This document shows positions 58,000 through 64,000 of a stretch of DNA of 64,000 nt, one piece after another. Both the position numbers and the translations under genes were made by a program. The notes beneath the pieces were generated by a model that saw nothing but the letters and a program-made list of their open reading frames with translations, had not been told where the DNA came from and searched no databases. The DNA is from Ottowia beijingensis (GTDB lineage Bacteria > Pseudomonadota > Gammaproteobacteria > Burkholderiales > Burkholderiaceae_C). Position 1 is the first letter of the stretch. The number at the start of each line of letters is the position of its first letter. The stretch covers positions 1,550,001 to 1,614,000 of the forward strand of contig NZ_JACCKX010000001.1 in NCBI RefSeq assembly GCF_013423955.1. The letters run 5' to 3'.

Positions 58000-58839
58000 A
58001 TGCTGATCCGGATTGGTTACGACATCGAACTGGCCTTGAGCGCCCCCACCACCGTGCTCGCGGCGCTGCACGTGCACCCTTCGCGCGCCGGCGACCTGCA
58101 GGCCCCCGAGCAATTCGCCGTCGAGCCGGCGCTGCCGCTCCTCAACTACCAGGACGGCTTCGACAACACCATCACGCGCGTCGACGTGCCCGCTGGCGTG
58201 GGCAGCGTGCGCTTCACCAACCACGCCGTGGTGGCCGACAGCGGCCTGCCCGACCCGGTGCATGCCGACGCGCGCCAGCACCCGCTGCACGAGCTGCCGC
58301 TGGAGGTGTTCCGCTTTCTGCTGCCCAGCCGCTACTGCGAGGTCGACAGCGAACTGATGCCCTTCGCCTGGAACCGGTTCGGCCAGTTGCCCGAAGGCTG
58401 GGCGCGCGTGCAGGCCATCTGCGACTTCGCGCACCGGCACATCCGCTTCGACTACATGCAGGCACGCGCCAACCGCACCGCGCTGCAGGCCTGGCAGGAG
58501 GGCGTGGGCGTGTGCCGCGACTATGCGCACCTGTCGGTCACGCTGTGCCGCTGCCTGAACATTCCGGCGCGTTACGTCACGGGCTACCTGGGCGACATCG
58601 GCATGCCGCCGCCCTATGCGGCGATGGATTTCGCCGCCTGGATGGAGGTCTACCTTGGCGGCCAGTGGCACACCTTCGACGCGCGCAACAACACGCCGCG
58701 CATCGGCCGCGTGCTGATGGCGCGCGGGCGCGACGCCGCCGACGTGCCGATCACCATGGTGTTCGGCTGGAGCCAGCTGAACCGCTTCGAGGTGATCACC
58801 GACGAAGTGGCGCCGGCTGCACCCCAGCCGGCGCCCTGA
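58000..58839 (+). CDS. Transglutaminase-like superfamily protein (putative cysteine protease)
   Basis: 279 residues: an N-terminal beta domain (MLIRIGYDIELALSAPTTVL) and a transglutaminase-like core with the catalytic Cys in EGVGVCRDYAHLSVTLCRCL, the His in GGQWHTFDARNN and the following Asp. This pair of domains is widespread in proteobacteria (often annotated transglutaminase family protein); the substrate is unknown. Start ATG 58000 has gag-ac context; the family begins with this residue block. Chromosomal, intact, divergent from trpE. Confidence 0.9.
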   Translation: MLIRIGYDIELALSAPTTVLAALHVHPSRAGDLQAPEQFAVEPALPLLNYQDGFDNTITRVDVPAGVGSVRFTNHAVVADSGLPDPVHADARQHPLHELPLEVFRFLLPSRYCEVDSELMPFAWNRFGQLPEGWARVQAICDFAHRHIRFDYMQARANRTALQAWQEGVGVCRDYAHLSVTLCRCLNIPARYVTGYLGDIGMPPPYAAMDFAAWMEVYLGGQWHTFDARNNTPRIGRVLMARGRDAADVPITMVFGWSQLNRFEVITDEVAPAAPQPAP

Positions 58840-58926
58840 CCGCCGCCGCCGGGCACGGGTATTCACCGATGGCATGCCGGTAACAAAATGTCATCATGAA
58901 ACGAACGGTCGTTCTTTTCAAAGGTG

Positions 58927-59565
58927 ATGGCGATGCACATGCAGCAAGCGGGTGTCCGGTTTCTTCCCCACCTGGTCATGGCCTGGATGCTGGCGGGCGC
59001 CCTGCTCGCCGCCGTGCCGCGCGGCGCGCAGGCGGCCGAGGTGGAAGGGGTCAAGCTGGCCGAGCAGATCAGCGTGGCGGGCCAGCCGCTGGTGCTGAAC
59101 GGGGCGGGCACGCGCTACCGCGCCGTGTTCAAGGTCTATGTCGCCGGGCTGTACCTGCCGCGCAAGACGCATTCGGTGGACGAGATCCTGAAGGTCGGCG
59201 CCGAGCCACGCCGCCTGCAGCTGACGATGCTGCGCGACATCGACGCCGCCGAGTTCGGCAAGATGTTCTACCGCGGCATGGAAGACAACATGGACAGGAA
59301 CGCGTTCGCCAAGCTGGTGCCGGGCGTGATGCGCATGAGCCAGGTGTTCACCGACTTCAAGCGCAACAAGGCGGGCGACGTGATCGACATCGACTGGGTG
59401 CCGGGCACGGGCATGACGATCCATGTCAACGGCAAGTCGGCCGGCGAGCCGTTCAAGGAGCCCGAGTTCTTCGCCGCGCTGATGCGCATCTGGCTGGGCA
59501 CCAAGCCGCCCGACTGGAAGCTGAAGGACGCGCTGCTGGGCAAGGCCGAGGGCGCCGCGTCCTGA
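58927..59565 (+). CDS. Chalcone isomerase-like domain exported protein
   Basis: A 212-residue exported protein with a signal peptide ending near AAVPRGAQAAE and the chalcone-isomerase-like core: LVLNGAGTRYRAVFKVYVAG, LYLPRKTHSVDEILKVGAEP, MDRNAFAKLVPGVMRMSQVF and the end MRIWLGTKPPDWKLKDALLG. Bacterial members bind fatty acids or membrane lipids in the periplasm rather than isomerise chalcones. Start ATG 58927 (or GTG 58924). Chromosomal, intact. Convergent with the aspartoacylase-like gene. Confidence 0.85.
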   Translation: MAMHMQQAGVRFLPHLVMAWMLAGALLAAVPRGAQAAEVEGVKLAEQISVAGQPLVLNGAGTRYRAVFKVYVAGLYLPRKTHSVDEILKVGAEPRRLQLTMLRDIDAAEFGKMFYRGMEDNMDRNAFAKLVPGVMRMSQVFTDFKRNKAGDVIDIDWVPGTGMTIHVNGKSAGEPFKEPEFFAALMRIWLGTKPPDWKLKDALLGKAEGAAS

Positions 59566-59575
59566 GCCGCGGGCG

Positions 59576-60541
59576 TCAGCCCGCGTCCGGCTCGGCCAGG
59601 TAGAACAGCTCCTGCCCCACCTCGGCCTCGGGGTGCGGAAACAGCACGCAGCCGTCGTAGGGCGCGGCCACGGGTGTGCCGTCGGCGCGGTGGGCGATGA
59701 CGTCGCCGGCCTGCACGGCGTCGAAGCTGTGCCAGTCCTGCGCCAGGCGGTCGGCGGGTGATTCGCGCAGCACCACGTCCTTGAGCCGCGCGGCCGGGCC
59801 GGCAAAGCGCGGTGGCGCGGGCACGTGCGCCAGCTCCAGGTGCGCCAGCGCGCCGTGGATGGCGCGCGTGGCCACGTCGATGGCCTCCGGGTCTTCGTGC
59901 TGACCGCATTCGATGGTGACGGCGTAGCCGCCCTGGCTGCGCATGTATTCGTTGGTGCCGATGCCTTCGTCGTCGGGCAGTTCGCCGCGCAGCCCGGCGG
60001 CGCGGTCGTACACCTCCAGCCAGCCTTCGACCACCTGCTGCGCGCCCAGGGCACGGGCCAGCGCCATCTCTTCGGCGGCGCGGGCAAAGGGCTCGCGCGC
60101 GCCGCTGTTGTTGCGCGGGCCGACCATGGCGAAGGGGTCGCCCGGCGTGTGGAAGGAATGCAGATCCAGCAGCACCTCGTGCTGCGCCAGCAGCGGCGCC
60201 AGCTGGCGGGTGATGCGGTCTTCGTAGTCCTGCGGCTCGGGCTGCGGCAGAAAGCGGCGGTTCAGGTTGCGCTCGCCCTCGCGCGTGGCCTGCGCGAAGG
60301 CCAGCGGGTTGGCCACCGGCACCAGGGTGAGGCGGCCGCGCAGCAGGCGCAGGCGGCCATGCGTCAGGTCGTCGATGGCGCGCACGATGGCGTGGGCACC
60401 GCACACCTCGTTGCCGTGCACCGCACCCAGCACCACCAGCGATGGCCCCGGCGCCAGCGCCGCCCAGGTGTGCCAGTGCAGCACCTCGGGGTCGGCCACG
60501 GCGCGCCGCAGCAGTTCGTGATCCACACTCACCCGCCTCAT
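59576..60541 (-). CDS. Succinylglutamate desuccinylase/aspartoacylase family zinc hydrolase
   Basis: A 321-residue M14-like metallo-enzyme. The zinc motif VVLGAVHGNEVCGAHAIV has His-x-x-Glu near residue 43. A second His is in EVLLDLHSFHTPGDP near residue 126, and the catalytic Glu in AVTIECGQHEDPEAI near residue 210. Members deacylate N-acyl amino acids. Its ATG overlaps the gph stop by 4 bases (ATGA), so the two are co-translated. Chromosomal, intact. Confidence 0.88.
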   Translation of the reverse strand: MRRVSVDHELLRRAVADPEVLHWHTWAALAPGPSLVVLGAVHGNEVCGAHAIVRAIDDLTHGRLRLLRGRLTLVPVANPLAFAQATREGERNLNRRFLPQPEPQDYEDRITRQLAPLLAQHEVLLDLHSFHTPGDPFAMVGPRNNSGAREPFARAAEEMALARALGAQQVVEGWLEVYDRAAGLRGELPDDEGIGTNEYMRSQGGYAVTIECGQHEDPEAIDVATRAIHGALAHLELAHVPAPPRFAGPAARLKDVVLRESPADRLAQDWHSFDAVQAGDVIAHRADGTPVAAPYDGCVLFPHPEAEVGQELFYLAEPDAG

Positions 60542-61296
60542 CCTTCCTTTCGGGGCTGATTCTGCCGCTGCGCCGTCAGCCCTGCGGCGACCGCGGTCAT
60601 GGTGTCGGCAAAGCCGTCGGCGTCGACGCCGCGCACCGGCTCGCCGTGGTTGTAGCCGTAGGTCATCAGCACCACGGGGCAGCCGGCGGCGCGCGCGGCC
60701 TGCGCGTCGTTCTGCGAATCACCCACCATCAGCGTGTGCGCCGGCGCGGTGCCCAGCGCCTTGCAGGCTTCGAGCAGCGGCAGCGGGTCGGGCTTCTTGC
60801 GGGCAAAGCTGTCGCCGCCGAAGACGTGGACGAAGAAGCCGTCCAGCCCTTTGGCGGCCAGCAGCGGTTTGGCGAACGACAAGGGCTTGTTGGTCAGGCA
60901 CACCAGCGGCAGGCCCAGCTCGCGCAGCGCTTGCAGGCCCGCCACCACGCCGGGGTAGACGCTGCTGAACTGGCCGTTAATGGCCAGGTAGTGCTGCTGG
61001 TAGCTGCGCCAGGCCTGTTCGTAGCGCGCCTCGGGTTGCGTGGCCGGGCAGCTGGCGCCGATGGCGCCGCCGCTCAGGTCGGCCAGGCGCATCTGCTCGG
61101 CCAGCACGCTGCGGATCAGGTGCTCGGAGCCCTTGCCGACCGCGCGCTCGATGAAGTCGCGCGCCACCGGCGGCAGTTGCAGCTCGGCCAGCATGCGGCC
61201 CAACGCGACTTCGAAATCGCCCAGGGTGTCGACCTGGGTGCCGTCGAGGTCGATGATGCAGGCATCGATGACTTGTGTTAGCTTGCGAACCGTCAT
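60538..61296 (-). CDS. gph: Phosphoglycolate phosphatase (HAD family)
   Basis: 252 residues from ATG 61296 (MTVRKLTQVIDACIIDLDGT). HAD motif I is DLDGTQVDTLGDF, motif II PLVCLTNKP, motif III the Lys in GGDSFARKKPDPLPLLEACK and motif IV VGDSQNDAQAARAAG. It removes phosphate from 2-phosphoglycolate, made by DNA repair or oxygenation side reactions. gph, rpe and trpE together are the usual order in Comamonadaceae, which supports the host assignment. Intact. Confidence 0.93.
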   Translation of the reverse strand: MTVRKLTQVIDACIIDLDGTQVDTLGDFEVALGRMLAELQLPPVARDFIERAVGKGSEHLIRSVLAEQMRLADLSGGAIGASCPATQPEARYEQAWRSYQQHYLAINGQFSSVYPGVVAGLQALRELGLPLVCLTNKPLSFAKPLLAAKGLDGFFVHVFGGDSFARKKPDPLPLLEACKALGTAPAHTLMVGDSQNDAQAARAAGCPVVLMTYGYNHGEPVRGVDADGFADTMTAVAAGLTAQRQNQPRKEG

Positions 61297-61314
61297 TAAT
61301 AAGAGGAGACTGAT

Positions 61315-61764
61315 GTGTTTGATCGCTTGAAGACCTTGCGCGCCAGCGCACTGCGCGGTGTGCTGATCCTGGGCCTGGCCTGTGCGACCACCGTCGCCTG
61401 GGCGCAGGACAAGGTGGTGTACCACATCAACAACGCCGAGGCGCAGGCCACGGCCGGGCTGCGCAACATCCGCAACCACCTCGATGTGGCGCCCAAGACG
61501 CAGATCGTGGTGGTGACGCACGCCGAAGGCATCGATTTTCTGCGCGAGGGCGCCAAGGACAAGAAAAACGCCGACATCGACTACAACGCGCTGGTGAACG
61601 CGCTGAAGTCGCGCGGCGTGCGGTTCGAGATCTGCGAGATCACGATTACCGGTGCAGGGCTGAAGAAGGACCAGTTCACCATGGATGCCGACTTCGTGCC
61701 CTCGGGCGTGGCGCGCATCACCGAGCTGCAGACGCGCGAAGGGTTTGCCTACATCAAGCCCTGA
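61315..61764 (+). CDS. DsrE-family exported protein
   Basis: 149 residues with a GTG start at 61315 behind aagaggaga. Signal peptide (LRGVLILGLACATTVAWAQD), then a DsrE-like Rossmann fold: KVVYHINNAEAQATAGLRNI, TQIVVVTHAEGIDFLREGAK and SRGVRFEICEITITGAGL. One cysteine (ICEIT) could carry sulfur, but exported members are thought to be accessory proteins of unknown role. Lies divergently from gph, 19 bases from its start. Chromosomal, intact; not related to the ICE DsrE-like gene except by family. Confidence 0.85.
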   Translation: MFDRLKTLRASALRGVLILGLACATTVAWAQDKVVYHINNAEAQATAGLRNIRNHLDVAPKTQIVVVTHAEGIDFLREGAKDKKNADIDYNALVNALKSRGVRFEICEITITGAGLKKDQFTMDADFVPSGVARITELQTREGFAYIKP

Positions 61765-61833
61765 GGGGCGGCGACGGGCCCCGCCTGGAGGAGGGGGACC
61801 TTACAGATTTTTCAGAGCATCAAAAGGCCTTCA

Positions 61834-61870
61834 GCGCCCGTCCGCCGGGCGCCAGCAGCTTCTTTTTTGA
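61834..61870. terminator. Terminator between DsrE-like gene and rpe
   Basis: Perfect 7-base stem GCGCCCG/CGGGCGC (61834-61852) followed by cagcagcttcttttttg. The flanking gagcatcaaaaggccttcagcg is a sequence type I have seen repeated between genes in Acidovorax-like genomes. Confidence 0.65.
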
Positions 61871-61913
61871 ACTACCAGATGGCGCCAAATGGCTATCGCC
61901 TGATTCGGGCGCC

Positions 61914-62596
61914 TCAGCCCGCCAGCGCGCGCCGCATGTCGGCAATGACGGCCGCGTAGTCGGGCTGGCCAAAGATGGCGCTGCCGGCGACGAAGGTGTC
62001 GGCCCCGGCGTCGGCCACCTGGCGGATGTTGGCGGCCTTGATGCCGCCGTCCACTTCCAGCCGGATGTCGCGGCCTGAGGCGTCGATGCGCTGGCGCGCC
62101 GCTTCCACCTTGCGCAGCGCGCTGTCGATGAACGACTGCCCGCCGAAGCCGGGGTTCACGCTCATGATCAGGATCAGGTCGATGTCGTCGATCAGCCAGT
62201 CCAGCACATCCAGCGGCGCGGCGGGGTTGAACACCAGCCCGGCCTGGCAGCCGGCGGCCTTGATGGCCTGCACGCTGCGGTGCGGGTGCGGCGTGGCGTC
62301 GGGGTGAAAGCTGATCAGGTCGGCCCCTGCCTGCGCGAAGGCCTGCGCCAGCGCGTCCACCGGCTGCACCATCATGTGCACGTCCATCGGCACCGGCGTG
62401 CCATCGGCGCGCACGGCGTGCGGCTTGATGGCCTGGCAGATCATGGGGCCAAAGGTGAGGTTGGGCACGTAATGGTTGTCCATCACGTCGAAGTGGATCC
62501 AGTCGGCGCCGGCGGCGATGACGTTTTCACTTCCTCGCCCAGCCGCGCGAAGTCGGCCGAGAGGATGGACGGGGCGATGCGGTAGGTGGTGCTCAT
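61914..62596 (-). CDS. rpe: Ribulose-phosphate 3-epimerase, frame broken near 62526
   Basis: Pentose-phosphate and Calvin-cycle enzyme. From ATG 62596 the start [20 protein letters not shown] is normal. Then one base is missing in the run TTTT 62524-62527, and the rest ([80 protein letters not shown]) is in another frame. Restored length is about 227 residues, as normal. All metal-binding and catalytic residues (the D in [26 protein letters not shown]) are present. A housekeeping gene with one break supports the sequence-error explanation. Confidence 0.92.
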
Positions 62597-62650
62597 GGGC
62601 GGCGATTTTCACCCACGGACGCCGGCGTTTCGCGCCGTTACCATCGTCGC

Positions 62651-63046
62651 ATGCCGAAATACCAGTTCAGGGTCGAGGTCGAGCCCCAGTTTCTGCCGCA
62701 CGAATCGGAGCCGGCGCGCGAGCTGTATGGCTTTGCCTACACCATCACCGTGCACAACACGGGCGAGGTGCCGGCGCAGCTGATCTCGCGCCACTGGGTC
62801 ATCAACGACGCGCGCGGCCACACCGAGGAGGTCAAGGGCCTGGGCGTGGTGGGCCAGCAGCCGCTGCTGGCACCGGGCGAATCCTTCCAGTACACCAGCG
62901 GCTGCCGCCTGCGCACGCCCAGCGGCACCATGCACGGCAGCTACTTCTGCGTGGCGGCCGATGGCGAGCGCTTCGAGGTCGAGATCCCGATGTTCGTGCT
63001 GGATGCCGGCGACGGCGGCGTGGGCAGCACCCGCGTGCTGCACTGA
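62651..63046 (+). CDS. apaG: ApaG protein (FN3-like domain)
   Basis: A 131-residue ApaG/polymerase delta-interacting-like beta sandwich: [60 protein letters not shown] and [20 protein letters not shown]. Linked to Co2+ and Mg2+ efflux in enterobacteria; structural fold only is sure. ATG 62651. Intact, chromosomal, divergent from rpe. Confidence 0.93.
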   Translation: MPKYQFRVEVEPQFLPHESEPARELYGFAYTITVHNTGEVPAQLISRHWVINDARGHTEEVKGLGVVGQQPLLAPGESFQYTSGCRLRTPSGTMHGSYFCVAADGERFEVEIPMFVLDAGDGGVGSTRVLH

Positions 63047-63061
63047 ACACCCCCGCCCGGC

Positions 63062-64000
63062 ATGGGAACCACTCAGCTCGACCTGATCGGCCTGCTGCGC
63101 GCGCTCGACCCGGAGGCGCCGCTGGCCGAACGGCACCTGTGGCTGATCCGGCTGCTCGGCTGGATTCGCGGCGACACCGACAACCCCGACGTGGCGGTGG
63201 CGCGCGTGCGCATGCTGATCGACGCCGCCGAGTTGCGCCCCGACTTCCTCAAGCTGTGGCACCACTGGTGGGAGGAGTTCCTGACCGACATGGACGCCAC
63301 GCCGCTGCTGGCCCACCTGGGGTTTGCGCCGCAGGGCTCCTTCTCCAGCGAGCTGGGGCACCGGCTGCGCCGCAAGCTGCTGCCGATGTCGCCCGACACC
63401 ACCGACCTGAGCGAGCTGTTCGGCCTGCTGTTTCCGAGCGAGCTGGACGCCCGTTGGCTGCGCGCACTGGACGAACGCACGCTGCGGCGCCTGCGCACCA
63501 CGCTGTTTCGCGCCGACGCGCGCCTGGGCGCGGGCGACCAGCGGCCCAGCGTCGGCGATTACGCGCTGCGCACGCTGCTGGACGCGCTGGCCTCGGCCAT
63601 CAGCCAGATCAGCGCCGTCGGGCAGTCTGCCGACGTGCGCGCGCGCCTGTCGCCCGAGGTGAAGGCCCGGCGCCCGTTTCTCGACCTGCCCATCGTCTTC
63701 GAGACGCTGCGCGAGGCGGTGGTGGCGCACGGCCGCCAGAGCGCGCCGGCGCTGGTGGCCGTGGGCCAGCTGCGCGAGCAGCTCGACGCCTGCCGCGCCG
63801 GCGCCGCCACGGTGTACACGCACCTGCAGGAGCACGGCATCTCGGTGCACATCGAGTTCCAGTTGCGACAGATGCGCCAGCGCATCATCCGCGTGAAGGC
63901 GCTGCTGCTGTGCCTGGAGACCGACGCGCCGGCGCAGGCCACGGCGCAGCTGCTGTCGCACCTGGTGCGCGTGAACCACGACAGCCGCAGCCTGCGCGCG
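63062..64000 (+). CDS. Gcr-type site-specific recombinase family membrane protein (partial)
   Basis: 313 residues to the right edge of the window. Begins MGTTQLDLIGLLRALDPEAP, followed by VRMLIDAAELRPDFLKLWHH, LLAHLGFAPQGSFSSELGHR and DLPIVFETLREAVVAHGRQS, as in the long proteins annotated site-specific recombinase (Gcr) that occur next to apaG and rpe in betaproteobacteria. Only the N-terminal helical half is visible; the membrane part would follow. No catalytic motif visible. Intact as far as seen. Confidence 0.85.
   Translation, partial: MGTTQLDLIGLLRALDPEAPLAERHLWLIRLLGWIRGDTDNPDVAVARVRMLIDAAELRPDFLKLWHHWWEEFLTDMDATPLLAHLGFAPQGSFSSELGHRLRRKLLPMSPDTTDLSELFGLLFPSELDARWLRALDERTLRRLRTTLFRADARLGAGDQRPSVGDYALRTLLDALASAISQISAVGQSADVRARLSPEVKARRPFLDLPIVFETLREAVVAHGRQSAPALVAVGQLREQLDACRAGAATVYTHLQEHGISVHIEFQLRQMRQRIIRVKALLLCLETDAPAQATAQLLSHLVRVNHDSRSLRA

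Noticed and set aside
61834..61913. Small RNA between the DsrE-like gene and rpe
   Set aside because: A simple stem with a T-run explains it as a terminator; no further conserved structure is visible.

Overview
The window is GC-rich bacterial DNA carrying most of an integrative and conjugative element (ICE) of the ICEclc / PAGI-2 type, followed on the right by about 8.5 kb of ordinary chromosome. The chromosomal genes (trpE, gph, rpe, apaG, a Gcr-type site-specific recombinase) and their arrangement suggest a betaproteobacterium, most likely a member of the Comamonadaceae (Acidovorax-like). The left end of the ICE lies outside the window.

Layout. 1-5.6 kb: the end of topoisomerase III, a C5 cytosine methyltransferase and small ICE genes of unknown function. 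5.6-10.8 kb: a sulfur-themed cargo block (ArsR-rhodanese regulator, PaaI-like thioesterase, DsrE-like protein, cysteine desulfurase, MFS transporter, YbaK-like protein, SAM methyltransferase). 11-22 kb: the ICE maintenance/accessory region (DUF3085, PP-loop PAPS-reductase-like enzyme, XF1762 family, DUF3577/STY4534, DUF3275, DUF6094 methyltransferase, SNF2/DEAD-like helicase). 22.2-44 kb: the type IV (TIGR037xx / PFL_46xx-47xx) conjugation cluster, including PilL, a lytic transglycosylase, the TraD-type coupling protein, the VirB4-type ATPase, a DsbA-like protein, a RadC-like protein and a TraG-like membrane protein that is split by an IS1380-family insertion. 44-48 kb: DUF3742 protein, RES toxin/antitoxin pair, candidate oriT, MOBH relaxase TraI. 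48-54 kb: a recombination-prone patch with a Bug-type solute-binding protein, a fumarylacetoacetase fragment, a DDE transposase remnant, a complete IS21-family element, an IS3 remnant, and an XRE regulator divergent from a LysR effector-domain protein. 54.1-55.4 kb: a tyrosine integrase at the right end.

The right ICE junction falls inside the first ten codons of trpG: a TrpG start (MNVLMIDNYD) sits directly downstream of trpE and a GxxExxY gene and then runs into ICE DNA. The ICE therefore appears to have integrated into the 5' end of trpG, separating trpE from the rest of trpGDC. Whether the other end of the element restores trpG cannot be seen here.

The most interesting untyped signal is a small structured RNA, seen five times (near 2.6, 3.5, 10.9, 13.8 and 36.8 kb), each time 120-200 bases upstream of an ICE gene and with compensatory base changes in its stems. 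The copy in front of the RadC gene suggests that it is the published radC RNA motif. Three transfer operons also share an ATTGTTTG element upstream.

Caution for the reader: about 30 genes are broken by a single missing base. Every case needs one base added back, usually in a run of identical bases, and the essential-looking chromosomal gene rpe is affected too. This pattern points to homopolymer errors in the sequence rather than gene decay. I therefore annotate these genes as whole CDS and state where the frame breaks.
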